Source: Pedobacter sp. MC2016-24
Lineage (GTDB): Bacteria; Bacteroidota; Bacteroidia; Sphingobacteriales; Sphingobacteriaceae
Direction of reading: 5' to 3'
NCBI RefSeq assembly: GCF_015223055.1
Contig: NZ_JADFBX010000004.1
Location: 1-64,000, forward strand
DNA length: 64,000 nucleotides
Shown here: one piece after another, positions 46,222 through 55,311 of the stretch
Layout: each line of letters opens with the position of its first letter
How positions within the stretch are numbered: the first letter of the stretch is position 1
Translations under genes and position numbers: made by a program
The notes under the pieces: model-generated
The model's database searches: none
What the model was told of the DNA's origin: nothing
What the model saw: only the letters and a program-made list of their open reading frames with translations

Positions 46222-47585
46222 TATTGCTTATTTTTGAGGTCATAAAGGACCAATATTTGGTACGGCCTAATTAAATTGGTAAATTGGTAGCCATATTTGT
46301 TCAACTGACTATAAATTGCCTGAAGCGGTATTCCTTTTTCATAGTCTGCTTTAGAAAAGATAAGTGCCAGATCAAAGCGAACATCATCAGCCGGACTTAG
46401 CTCGATTACAAAAGGATCAGGCAAAGGTTTTGCGCCATAGACGCTGAAAATCCAATTGGTGACATCTTTAATTTTTGAATTCTGGATTTCAAGTTTGTTC
46501 CCTGGAGCCCACTTGATCGACGGGATTTCATTTGTCTCAACGCTTAATTTTAAAGGCGCACCAACAGTTTTAGTGACTACATTACAGGGTATGTTTCGGG
46601 ACTCGATCTTAGCAGAAACTCCAAAATAGCGCTCAAGGTCGCTGAACAGGTAAGATCTGAATACCGTATCAGCGACGCGATTTGGTAAAGTAAGCGCATA
46701 ACAAAAGGTGTTTTCCTGTTTCCAGGCATCGAGGTCTTGATATTTGGAGCCTTCTGGAAATTGTTTCAAATCTTGGCTGGGGTAGAAGAGCCTTAAAGAA
46801 TCTTTGGTATGTACCTCTATCAGATTTTTTCTCCAGACAAGGGATGGTGATTGGTTATACAGTGAGTAAGCTGCATGGAAGAGGCTGGTGATTGAGGCAT
46901 TCCACTGGAAAAAACGGTTGTAGGCTAATCCTTCTGCAGCGCCGCCAAGTACCCCACCGTTACCCACCGGGATGTGGGGGGTAATGATGGAACGATAAGA
47001 AAAGCTGGTGTCGGCAAGATGGAATTCCTTTGTGGCATCAAAGTTCAGGATTTCTTTCTTGACCTTAAATTTTGAAGTCAGTTCTGTATTGAAATTCAAG
47101 ATGTTTTGTGCTGTGATTTCATCACTGGAGGTAATTGCTTTGATGATCCCGTTTTTGTCGATCCATATGTTGTGAGGTATTGTGCGCTTGGGAAATAAGT
47201 TATTGAGCACTGTATCTGCCAAGACAATGCTGAGCTGACTGGTAAAACCCGAAGGATGTTTTCTGATGAATTTTTGAACAGTCTTTTCTGATTCCCTGGT
47301 CACTAGGAGTACTTCAAATTTATCGGGGTGTTTTTGTTTTAAGGAATCGAGCAAACGCATTTCTTTAATGCAGGGTGCACACCAGGTTGCCCAAAAGTTG
47401 ATGATCAGGAGGCGGTTTTTGGAGAGGTCCTTAAAGCTTACATCGGCGCGATTGAGCAGTCCTTTGATTTGCAGGTTGGGAATGGTATCGTTGATTTGGA
47501 GTGTTTTGGTTCCTTGCGCTTTCACAGTATGGGCGATTAGCAAAAAATATAAAGAGAATATCAGCTTAATTTTAATAGTCTTCAT
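46221..47585 (-). CDS. TlpA-like thioredoxin-fold exported protein, module A
   Basis: This 454-residue protein has a signal peptide (ending H-T-V-K-A-Q). A TlpA/redoxin domain follows (about 30-170) with the W-A-T-W-C-A-P-C motif (C69, C72) and a cis-Pro loop at R-T-I-P-H-N-I-W-I-D. The extra about 280-residue C-terminal domain has no recognised motif but shows two alpha/beta repeats near the end (D-D-V-R-F-D-L-A-L-I-F-S, then G-I-P-L-Q-A-I-Y-S-Q-L-N-K-Y-G-Y), as in DUF3738-type extensions. TlpA-like proteins reduce or isomerise disulfides in the periplasm. It is the last gene of the sigma-FecR-SusC-SusD-TlpA group; the SusD stop overlaps its start by 14 bases. Confidence 0.87.
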   Translation of the reverse strand: MKTIKIKLIFSLYFLLIAHTVKAQGTKTLQINDTIPNLQIKGLLNRADVSFKDLSKNRLLIINFWATWCAPCIKEMRLLDSLKQKHPDKFEVLLVTRESEKTVQKFIRKHPSGFTSQLSIVLADTVLNNLFPKRTIPHNIWIDKNGIIKAITSSDEITAQNILNFNTELTSKFKVKKEILNFDATKEFHLADTSFSYRSIITPHIPVGNGGVLGGAAEGLAYNRFFQWNASITSLFHAAYSLYNQSPSLVWRKNLIEVHTKDSLRLFYPSQDLKQFPEGSKYQDLDAWKQENTFCYALTLPNRVADTVFRSYLFSDLERYFGVSAKIESRNIPCNVVTKTVGAPLKLSVETNEIPSIKWAPGNKLEIQNSKIKDVTNWIFSVYGAKPLPDPFVIELSPADDVRFDLALIFSKADYEKGIPLQAIYSQLNKYGYQFTNLIRPYQILVLYDLKNKQ

Positions 47586-48942
47586 TTTGTTTCAAATTTG
47601 AATTGTAAGCGATTTCACTGTTTGGGATGGGTAAGACTTTTGCGCTTGTCTTCCAGGTGGTTTTAAGCGGTTCCATAACCGCATCCAATTGCCCGGTACG
47701 CTTGAGGTCGAAGAAACGGTGTCCCCATTCTCCAAAGAACTCAATGCGCCTTTCTTTGGTAATTGCATCCAGACATTCCTGTTCCGAAAGGGTATTACTC
47801 AGGGGAAGTAATCCTCCCCTCATCCGGATGATATTGAGGTCTGCTATTGCAGCTGGTACATCTTTCAGTTGTGCAAAAGCTTCAGCCCGGATCAGCAATT
47901 GCTCACTAAGTCTTAAGGCCATCACATATTCGGCTTTTGTGGTATTTGCTGTGCGGTTTTTGTATTTGGAAGGGTAACTATAAGGTGTGGTTATGCCGCC
48001 AACTGTTACGTTGTTGCTTGTAATCCATTTGGATTTCCTGCTATCCGTATTTTCAAATGATGCGGCAAGTGCAGTTGAAATGGTGTAGGTAGGCTGAACT
48101 GTTGCTGATACCGGGATGAATTGGGTGGCATCGCTTACAAATCCATTGACAGCCCAAAACTGTAAAATGGTTTCTTTGCTATTGGCTAGAAATACATCTT
48201 CAGGTTTTGGAAGGGGCGTGTACTGATTTGAATTGATTATTTCTGACGCTTTCGCAACAGCTTGCGTCCATTTGCGCTCAAATAGGAAAGCTCTGGCCAG
48301 TAAGGCATCAGCGGCTTGTTTGTTTGCGCGGACTTTCCCGGTACCAGCGTATTGATTTTTTAGAATTGCCGATGCATCCAGCAAATCCTTTTCAATCTGT
48401 TCATACACCTGGCTTTCAGGAACCTGTGCTGCTCTGGCATTGCCATTTACCTCGGTTGTCAAAATCAAGGGCACATGTTCATATAGGTTAACAAGATAAA
48501 AGTTTGCGTATGCCCTAAGGAATTTAGCCTCTGCAATCAACTTTTCCTTAACTGGGATTTTTACCCCTGTGGAATGTTCCAGTCCTTCCATCAGTGAGTT
48601 GCATTGATAAATTACCAAATATAACCCGTTCCATAAGCTGGAATTTGTACTGTTTCCGGAACCTAATTGGCTTTTGTTAAATTCAACAATAGGACCGGTT
48701 GAAGCTGTATAATTGTATTCATCTGCGTAAATGTTGAGGTTTTTATGAATCCCTCCGTATACGGTGGTACCCATGGTAAAATAGGCACCAAGTAGTGCAG
48801 AAGTGGCCAGTGTGCTGTCTCTAAATACATCAGTATTTTCGATTTGATTTTTGGACTGGGGAATTTCGACCAATTTGTTGCAGGACATCCATGCAAAACA
48901 GCAGCCAAAAAACACAATCAGTTTATTTGAATAGAATTTCAT
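47572..48942 (-). CDS. SusD/RagB-type surface lipoprotein, module A
   Basis: About 456 residues with lipobox F-A-W-M-S-C-N. The frame opens at 48981, inside the upstream SusC gene, but the Met at 48942 starts a normal lipoprotein signal (M-K-F-Y-S-N-K-L-I-V). SusD features are A-E-A-K-F-L-R-A-Y-A-N-F-Y-L-V, M-A-L-R-L-S-E-Q-L-L-I-R-A-E-A-F-A, K-E-R-R-I-E-F-F-G-E-W-G-H-R-F-F-D-L-K-R and L-P-I-P-N-S-E-I-A-Y-N-S-N-L-K-Q-N. It partners the SusC at 48953. As no glycan enzyme is near, the cargo may be a peptide or another molecule, as in RagAB. Confidence 0.92.
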   Translation of the reverse strand: MKFYSNKLIVFFGCCFAWMSCNKLVEIPQSKNQIENTDVFRDSTLATSALLGAYFTMGTTVYGGIHKNLNIYADEYNYTASTGPIVEFNKSQLGSGNSTNSSLWNGLYLVIYQCNSLMEGLEHSTGVKIPVKEKLIAEAKFLRAYANFYLVNLYEHVPLILTTEVNGNARAAQVPESQVYEQIEKDLLDASAILKNQYAGTGKVRANKQAADALLARAFLFERKWTQAVAKASEIINSNQYTPLPKPEDVFLANSKETILQFWAVNGFVSDATQFIPVSATVQPTYTISTALAASFENTDSRKSKWITSNNVTVGGITTPYSYPSKYKNRTANTTKAEYVMALRLSEQLLIRAEAFAQLKDVPAAIADLNIIRMRGGLLPLSNTLSEQECLDAITKERRIEFFGEWGHRFFDLKRTGQLDAVMEPLKTTWKTSAKVLPIPNSEIAYNSNLKQNEDY

Positions 48943-48952
48943 TTTTTGATAG

Positions 48953-51900
48953 TTATAAGGTGAATTGAAGGCCAAAAACAAATGTTTTTAACGGCGGGAA
49001 GTTTCTGGAAGAATTGGCAAAAAAGCCACCCGACTCCGGATCAAAAAGTGGGGTGTTCTTTTTCCATAGCGTATACAGATTTTGGCCCTGGGCATAGATC
49101 TTCAAGTGATCGAACTTTAGCTTTTTCAACAGCTTAGCATCAACAGCGTAGGTCAGTGATACATTTTTTAACCGGAGATAGGATGTGTTGAACAGGTTGA
49201 GGGAAGACTGCAGGTAATAGAAGTCGTAGCTTGTTGTAGCCTTAGGTATAGTGGATTGCGGGTTTTCGGCTGACCACCTGTTTTTAACCAGCTCAAAATT
49301 GTTTGCAGCAAATGCCCCTGGATTGTTGTTGATGGATCCGAAGCTCTGCTGTTTGACAAACTGGGCAAACACATTTAGTTCAAAGTTTTTAAAGTTAAAG
49401 GTGTTGTTGTACCCGCCATAACAATCCGGGCTAGTTTTTCCAAGTGTAAAATTGTAATAAGGTGTGGCAGAATAGGTACCGTTTTCACCGGCATATTGTG
49501 GCTTACCTGTATTTGGATCCATGCCGACAAAGCTGTATCCGGCAATCCGGCTAATATCATGACCCAGTTCATAGCTGGTTGCATAGCTTGAGTTTTCAAA
49601 GTTTTGAAAGGATTTTAGCGTGTTTTTAGGGATGGTCAAATTGAACATCGTAGACCAGCTGAATGCCTTTTGATCAATGATCCTTGCGTTGATGCTGAAT
49701 TCCCATCCTTTATTGATCAGTACAGCTGGCAGATTGGCCTGGTAGGAGGCAAAGCCAGTGATCTGAGGGATGCTGTATAAGACGAGTTGATCTTTACTCT
49801 GGTTGCGGTAATAATCAACCGAGATAGAAATTCTATCCTTTAAAAATCCAAGGTCCATAGCCAGATCCAGTTTGCGCGTGGTTTCCCAGTGGAAATCGGC
49901 ATTGCTGATCCGGTTTGGCCGGATGGTTACCATATCCTGGTAAATGTTGGTACCGGGACTGCTATAGGTGGAAAGGTACTGGTAGTCGCCAATCTGATCA
50001 TTTCCTGTGGTGCCATAGCTCGCCCGAAACTTTCCAAGATTAAGAAATGGGACTTTATCTTTTATAAATGAAAGGTTGCTAAATATCCAGGTGGCCCCAA
50101 TGGATCCAAAATTACCAAAACGGTTACCCGTGCCAAAGCGCGAAGATCCGTCTCTTCTGATGGTGGCATTGATGACATAGCTATCCTTCAGATTGTAGGT
50201 GATCCTGCCGAATACTGAAGCGTATTTGTATTCGGAAAAATTGCTGGTTCGGCTGTCTATGGTACCGGCAGAACTTAGATCTTCCATCACGTCTTCCAGT
50301 TTAAAATTACTGGCCTGGATGTATTTACTTTCAGCTTTTCGGTTTTGAAAAGTAGCCCCGGCAAGAAATGTGAGCGCGGAGTTTTTGAATTTCATGCTGT
50401 AATCCAATTGCGGTTCAATGAGGAATGAACGTGATCCATTGTCGCCAAACTGGGAATAGTTAACCGTGCCGGGAGTGAGTGAACTGGTAGGAAAAATGAG
50501 GGTTTGCTGATACCTGGTTTTGGTATATCCTGCATTTAATTTAATGTTGAGGCTGGAGACTAAATTGTAACCTACATTTAAATTGGTAATGAGATTATCA
50601 GTGCCGGTTTTACTTCTGGCATTTGCGTCTGCTACCGGATTTGCCCCCGAGTACCAATTTAACGATCCGTCTTCAAGATATAAGGGGTAGTTGGGTGCAA
50701 AACCGAAGCTGCCCAGGCTTTTGAACAAGTTGGAGAGGTCATTGTTGGCCTGTGTGAGCTGGCTGATCAGGGAAATGTTTAGTTTGTTGTTCTCGGAATG
50801 GTGCTGTAGGTGGGAAGTTAGTCCACCACGCTGAAAGTCATTTTGGCCGGGAAGCACGGTAGTTTCCTGACGATAATTCCCGCTTATGGAGAAGGTAGTG
50901 TTTGCCTGTCCTCCTGATAGTTTAACCTGTGCATCTGTTGAATGCGCTGTACCACCGAATAAATAATCTACCCAGTCGGTACTTTGGCTTTGGTTCCAAA
51001 CGGTGAGATCCGGCGCGTAATTTGCGGAACTGGGGTTCGCAGAAGGTGTTTTTCCATCATTGCTAAATGCCTCTTTTCTTAAGGAAAGGTAATCGTCCAA
51101 ATTTAAAAGCTGCGGCCTTTGTACCAGCGTACTGAAACCCTGTTGAATATTTGCATCCAATTTTGTAGCCCCTGTTTTAGAACGCTTTGTGGTGATGAGT
51201 ACTACACCATTTGTGCCCCGGCTGCCATAAATTGAGGTGGCATCTGCGTCTTTAAGCACGGTTATACTTTCGATATCGGCGGGGTTAATGTTGTTTAGCG
51301 GGCTAATTGAACCTGCTATGTTATTTACAGCCAATGATCCTTTTGCAGGAGCACTTCCGTCGTATGGCATTCCGTCTATGATGTACAAGGGATCTGTACC
51401 GGCTAAGATTGAACCTTTTCCCCTGATTTGGACGCTGATGTTTCCGCCAGGCAAACCGTTAGTGGTTTGTACGAATACGCCAGGCATCCTGCCGGACAAT
51501 GCGGATAGTACATTTGTTATTGGTTGCTGTTCGATTTGTTTAGCCGAAATCGATGACATACTTCCAGTATTCAGCTTTCGGGTAGTTTGTCCGTAACCGA
51601 TAATTTGAATTTCATCCAATTTACCATCATTAATTTTTAAAGTTAATGTACCTAAGTTGGCTTTAGCATCAATTTCCCTGGTTTGGTAGCCGATATAGCT
51701 GATCATTAAAACAGCTTGCTCATCCACATTTTGCAAATAAAATGCTCCCTCATCATTTGTTTTTATTGATCTTGATGATCCTTTGATCATCACGGTTGCT
51801 CCAGTCAATGGATTCCCCTTTTCATCAACGATTTGACCTTTGATATCAATAACTTGAAATCGGGCTGCTAAATTTTCAAAGAAAGACTTTTCTTTTTCCT

Positions 51901-52243
51901 TGATTACAACGGTTTTGTTAGATATGGTGTAGGTTAACGGTTGTTCTTTAAATATCAAAGTCAATGCATCAGAAAGTTCAATTTGGTTAACCTCAATACT
52001 TACTGGCCGGGATTGTTTAAGGAGCTCGCCGGTAATGATGAAATTATAGCCGCTTTGCTTCCTGATTTCTTTTAAAACGGAGTTTAACGGCTCTTTTTTC
52101 TGGGACAATGAGATTTTCTGGGCAAAGCCCGAGGCACTCACCTGCATGATTGTGGCTATTAAAATGACGATGACTAAGCGCATAATGAACAATATTTTTT
52201 GGTATAGCCCAGCAGGTATACCGTCTTTGTTGGTATAAATCAT
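48953..52243 (-). CDS. SusC-type TonB-linked importer with STN signalling domain, module A
   Basis: This 1096-residue protein has a signal peptide (about 14-42, ending S-G-F-A-Q-K), then an STN domain (about 45-115: E-P-L-N-S-V-L-K-E-I-R-K-Q-S-G-Y-N-F-I). A carboxypeptidase-regulatory-like domain follows (about 133-215), then a plug with I-I-G-Y-G-Q-T, S-G-R-M-P-G-V-F-V and I-E-S-I-T-V-L-K-D-A-D-A-T-S-I-Y-G-S-R-G-T-N-G, and a barrel ending V-F-G-L-Q-F-T-L. The STN domain contacts FecR (52432) to signal ligand binding to the ECF sigma factor (53663). This makes an induction loop on its own cargo. Confidence 0.93.
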   Translation of the reverse strand: MIYTNKDGIPAGLYQKILFIMRLVIVILIATIMQVSASGFAQKISLSQKKEPLNSVLKEIRKQSGYNFIITGELLKQSRPVSIEVNQIELSDALTLIFKEQPLTYTISNKTVVIKEKEKSFFENLAARFQVIDIKGQIVDEKGNPLTGATVMIKGSSRSIKTNDEGAFYLQNVDEQAVLMISYIGYQTREIDAKANLGTLTLKINDGKLDEIQIIGYGQTTRKLNTGSMSSISAKQIEQQPITNVLSALSGRMPGVFVQTTNGLPGGNISVQIRGKGSILAGTDPLYIIDGMPYDGSAPAKGSLAVNNIAGSISPLNNINPADIESITVLKDADATSIYGSRGTNGVVLITTKRSKTGATKLDANIQQGFSTLVQRPQLLNLDDYLSLRKEAFSNDGKTPSANPSSANYAPDLTVWNQSQSTDWVDYLFGGTAHSTDAQVKLSGGQANTTFSISGNYRQETTVLPGQNDFQRGGLTSHLQHHSENNKLNISLISQLTQANNDLSNLFKSLGSFGFAPNYPLYLEDGSLNWYSGANPVADANARSKTGTDNLITNLNVGYNLVSSLNIKLNAGYTKTRYQQTLIFPTSSLTPGTVNYSQFGDNGSRSFLIEPQLDYSMKFKNSALTFLAGATFQNRKAESKYIQASNFKLEDVMEDLSSAGTIDSRTSNFSEYKYASVFGRITYNLKDSYVINATIRRDGSSRFGTGNRFGNFGSIGATWIFSNLSFIKDKVPFLNLGKFRASYGTTGNDQIGDYQYLSTYSSPGTNIYQDMVTIRPNRISNADFHWETTRKLDLAMDLGFLKDRISISVDYYRNQSKDQLVLYSIPQITGFASYQANLPAVLINKGWEFSINARIIDQKAFSWSTMFNLTIPKNTLKSFQNFENSSYATSYELGHDISRIAGYSFVGMDPNTGKPQYAGENGTYSATPYYNFTLGKTSPDCYGGYNNTFNFKNFELNVFAQFVKQQSFGSINNNPGAFAANNFELVKNRWSAENPQSTIPKATTSYDFYYLQSSLNLFNTSYLRLKNVSLTYAVDAKLLKKLKFDHLKIYAQGQNLYTLWKKNTPLFDPESGGFFANSSRNFPPLKTFVFGLQFTL

Positions 52244-52431
52244 ATATTTGATTGGGTTTGGTTATGCAGCAGCCTTTCGATTCGACCCCTTGGGCAACTG
52301 CGGTTTAATTGATAATTTTATGATTATTGAATGCCTGACCCCATATATCAGGTTCCGATGTTAATCGGGATCTGATATTATTAGTAAGTATTAACTGTGT
52401 TTTTGCCAGATATACATTCTTAAAATAGTAT

Positions 52432-53541
52432 TTATTTAAGCACTGTAATCCTCCTTCCTTCAATTTTAAAATGAACACTGCCGGTTGATTCCAGAACGTT
52501 AAGCACTTTCGATACCTGGTCAAACCTTGATACACTTCCTATAAAGGTGTTATTAGGGATTCCATTGGTATACACGATTTCAACGTTATACCAGCGCGCT
52601 ACTTTTCGTAATACGCTTTCCAATGGCTCGTTATCGAAAATAAAGAGACCGTTTTTCCATGCAATTGCTTCTTCTGTATCAACATCCCGAATACTGATGC
52701 CTTTGGCTGTTGCGATGGATTGCTGGTTTGGTTTTAATAATTGTGTTTTACCATTTGAGGTTACTTTTACTGATCCTTCAACAAGGGTGGTCTTTATATG
52801 GGTTTCATCCGCATAACTGCTCACATTAAAATGAGTACCAAGCACCTCTATCTGCTGATCTGCACTCTTTACAATAAATGGATGTTGCTTATCTTTTGCA
52901 ACCTGGAAGTACCCTTCGCCGGTAAGCTCAACTGTTCTTGTCACTAATCCTGAAAATGTGGATGGAAATTTAAGGGTGCTGGCGGCGTTTAGCGCTACGG
53001 TTGTGCCATCTGGCAATTCCACATTATACTGTCCTCCCCGGGGGGTGGTTATGGTAGAGATTGGATTTGCTTTGATGTTCAGGTTTTGAATTGCGGTACC
53101 ATCATCATAGGTCAATTGAGACCCCTTGATTACAATGCCGGATTTGGTGTCATTTAAGTTGATCGTTTTGCCGTTTGCTAGAGTTAGGACAGCTTTATTG
53201 CTGCCGGGGGCAACATCGTTGGCGTAGGTTGGGGTATTGGTATTCACCGGCTTTACTGTATCGTTGTTTTTAAAGAAGTAAAGACCAAGTATAATTAATG
53301 CTATTGCAGCGGCTATTGAACTGGCCCATTTAAATGCAATTGTTTTTGTACTTGTTGGTTTTGGAAGCCTATTGTAGATCTTTGTTTGCTGTTCGATAAA
53401 ATCAACAGTTCCTGGTTTATCTTCCCTGTTCTTTACTTCATTGTTGTACCAGCTTTCAAAAATTATTTTTTCTTGATGGCTGCAGGTTCCATTAAGATAT
53501 TTTTCCAGCAGCTGCTTTGCTCTTTGTGATTCCATATTCAA
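52432..53541 (-). CDS. FecR-type anti-sigma regulator
   Basis: This 369-residue protein has an N-terminal cytoplasmic part with L-L-E-K-Y-L-N-G-T-C and F-E-S-W-Y, one transmembrane helix (about 72-90, A-S-S-I-A-A-A-I-A-L-I-I-L-G), the FecR domain (I-T-T-P-R-G-G-Q-Y-N-V-E-L-P-D-G-T, then L-N-A-A-S-T-L-K-F-P) and a C-terminal DUF4974 domain (A-R-W-Y-N-V-E-I-V-Y). It holds the sigma factor at 53663 inactive until the SusC STN domain signals across the periplasm. An ATG two codons in (53535) is also possible. It lies 121 bases after the sigma gene. Confidence 0.92.
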   Translation of the reverse strand: MNMESQRAKQLLEKYLNGTCSHQEKIIFESWYNNEVKNREDKPGTVDFIEQQTKIYNRLPKPTSTKTIAFKWASSIAAAIALIILGLYFFKNNDTVKPVNTNTPTYANDVAPGSNKAVLTLANGKTINLNDTKSGIVIKGSQLTYDDGTAIQNLNIKANPISTITTPRGGQYNVELPDGTTVALNAASTLKFPSTFSGLVTRTVELTGEGYFQVAKDKQHPFIVKSADQQIEVLGTHFNVSSYADETHIKTTLVEGSVKVTSNGKTQLLKPNQQSIATAKGISIRDVDTEEAIAWKNGLFIFDNEPLESVLRKVARWYNVEIVYTNGIPNNTFIGSVSRFDQVSKVLNVLESTGSVHFKIEGRRITVLK

Positions 53542-53662
53542 AACATAATTATGCTTTATATAGGTATGACGAACAGCTACCCATGCTTGTGCTGTATGCA
53601 GGGCAATAAAAAAAACAGAAACTAATTAACTGTCTGTATATCAGTTTAAAAAAAAACAGTTG

Positions 53663-54238
53663 TTAAGGAAAGATGTTCACCAAAATGATGATGGAGGCGC
53701 CAAATTTTACGCGTAATATTTTTAAGGCCTTGCTGATTCTTTTCTTTACAGAGTCGTCACTGATATTCATCTCTGTGGCAATTTCTTTGTAGGAAAGGTT
53801 TGTTTTTCGGCTCAGCTGGAATGTTTCGCGTATATTTTGGGGTAATTTTGAAATTTCCTGATCAATTAACGCAGCAAACTCATTATACCTGACTTGATCA
53901 TCAGTAACATACTGCCCATGGTCGATAAAACTATCCAGGGAGGCAAGGTAATTTTTAGCTAGGCGCCCACGATTGATCATATCTATAGTTTTGTTTCTCA
54001 CTGTGGTATATAAATAGGAACTCAAAGTCGTAGTTATCTGGATGTCCGCAGATTTTTTCCAGATCTGTGTAAATATTTCCTGTACAACATCAGCAGCCTC
54101 ATCTTCATCATGTAACATTCTTCTGGCATGCCTGAAAAGAATCGCCCAGTACCGATTGTAAATTTCTGTAAATGCAGCATGGTCTTTGGCCTTTAAAAGT
54201 ACCATCAATTCCTGGTCAGAAGATTTATGAATATTCAT
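53663..54238 (-). CDS. ECF RNA polymerase sigma factor (FecI-like), module A
   Basis: This 191-residue sigma-70 factor of the ECF class has region 2 (F-T-E-I-Y-N-R-Y-W, D-E-A-A-D-V-V-Q-E-I-F-T-Q-I-W-K) and region 4 (L-P-Q-N-I-R-E-T-F-Q-L-S-R, L-S-Y-K-E-I-A-T-E-M-N-I-S-D-D-S-V-K-K-R-I-S-K-A). It should drive the SusC-SusD-TlpA operon when released by FecR. Its first nine or so codons are also found as a dead stub at 44938-44985, showing a duplicated origin. Confidence 0.93.
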   Translation of the reverse strand: MNIHKSSDQELMVLLKAKDHAAFTEIYNRYWAILFRHARRMLHDEDEAADVVQEIFTQIWKKSADIQITTTLSSYLYTTVRNKTIDMINRGRLAKNYLASLDSFIDHGQYVTDDQVRYNEFAALIDQEISKLPQNIRETFQLSRKTNLSYKEIATEMNISDDSVKKRISKALKILRVKFGASIIILVNIFP

Positions 54239-54650
54239 GTTCTATATTATCCATGTAGCTAAATTTACCGAACAATTGCCCAATGTTAGTAAATTTTCAG
54301 ATAAAACACTTGTTTGTTAGCATTTTGTTAGCAATGAGATTAGGTTTAAGTGATGATATGATTGGTCTGTTTTCTTCGCTAAAAGCCTAATCGGTCTATT
54401 TGGGGTAGCTGTTTACAATCTTTTTTGAGCCTTAGAAGTTTGACTGATTTGTCAATATGATTGGTGCCTGAATTTTAATATAATGCTGTCTTCATTAAAT
54501 GTTGTAGTATGAAAGAGCTTTGGAATGCAGGGAATAAGGAATTAACTGAATTTTAAACATAACGATACCAAAAATTTTTGAGATTAATATTTCCATAAGG
54601 AATTTTTTCAATTTTTTTTCGGTTGAAATTTGAGTGTATCAAATATCCCC
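54202..54650. repeat. Diverged repeat, copy 2: start of the sigma gene plus divergent promoter region
   Basis: This is the copy that matches 44938-45385. It contains the intact start of the sigma gene (ATG at 54238, minus strand) and about 400 bases of non-coding sequence. The most conserved block in both copies is around 54525-54600 (AATGCAGGGAATAA through GAGATTAATATTTC), which probably holds a plus-strand promoter. In copy 1 that promoter leads to the mauE-like gene; here it leads to a terminator at 54706. Confidence 0.7.
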
Positions 54651-54705
54651 TTTAAGATCAGGATTGATTATAAGAGCTCATTCATAATTGTTTAGGTTTA
54701 ATATG

Positions 54706-54734
54706 CAGCTGGTTTAATAGACCAGCTGTTTTTT
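54706..54734 (+). terminator. Rho-independent terminator with no gene before it
   Basis: CAGCTGGT (54706-54713) and ACCAGCTG (54721-54728) pair exactly around a 7-base loop and are followed directly by six T. Only the repeat-derived promoter region lies upstream, so transcripts from it would be about 130-150 bases: a leader with an attenuator, a small RNA, or the tail of a lost mauE copy. Confidence 0.65.
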
Positions 54735-54925
54735 CTCACTTGTGTAGGAGTGGAAGCCTTAACCTTAAGGGAGAGATTTTGATGATTGATCTGGACATGA
54801 GTTACGATGTACCAAAAGCAATCGGGCGGTGAATGTATGGTGGGTAAAACCTCAAAGTGCACATAGTGAAGGGGGGGCAAGGATGTATTGTCGGAGTTAA
54901 AGAACAATGAAAATAAAATGTAAAG

Positions 54926-55192
54926 ATGATGAAAACGTTGGATACAGTAAAGATAATGGACATTCCATGGACTTTAATTCCTTTGTCAATGCTTGCTGCG
55001 ATAGCGATACTGAACATTGGTTTTATTAGGAGTTACATGGATGTAGAGGTAGATTGTATTACCATATATGTACTTCCATTTTTTATGTCCGCTTACGCCC
55101 GTAAGAGAGTCTTTAATAGGGTTATTCATAATCGCAAAGATGCTACATTCCCGATCAACCCGGATAGTAAGGAATCGCTATCCGGGAAATGA
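54926..55192 (+). CDS. Possible small membrane protein, doubtful
   Basis: An 88-codon frame has two hydrophobic runs (I-P-L-S-M-L-A-A-I-A-I-L-N-I-G-F-I and I-T-I-Y-V-L-P-F-F-M) and a basic tail. It occupies the place where module A has its MauE-like gene but shows no similarity to it, and lacks the cysteine pair. Another frame from 54907 is also open for about 40 codons. It may be real, a relic or chance. A 9-bp inverted repeat (CCCGGATAG, 55159-55167 with 55178-55186) lies over its end. Confidence 0.25.
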   Translation: MMKTLDTVKIMDIPWTLIPLSMLAAIAILNIGFIRSYMDVEVDCITIYVLPFFMSAYARKRVFNRVIHNRKDATFPINPDSKESLSGK

Positions 55193-55277
55193 ATTTCAAA
55201 GTAACGGGATGCAAAGAAATTCAGCGAGGTCTGCTAAAAGACAAACTCTAACTACATTATATAAATTTAAAGTTTTT

Positions 55278-55304
55278 CTTTCTTTTTGCTATTATAAAAG
55301 AAAG
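55278..55304 (+). promoter_or_regulatory. Hairpin directly before the start of the small exported protein
   Basis: CTTTCTTTT (55278-55286) and AAAAGAAAG (55296-55304) are exact complements around a 9-base loop. The right arm is the purine-rich stretch just upstream of ATG 55312, where a ribosome would bind. It could limit translation or shield the mRNA end; this is inference. Confidence 0.35.
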
Positions 55305-55311
55305 TAAGATC

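Noticed and set aside
54802-55017. Minus-strand frames over 54698-55017
   Set aside because: His/Pro/Phe-rich shadows of plus-strand sequence with no start signal.
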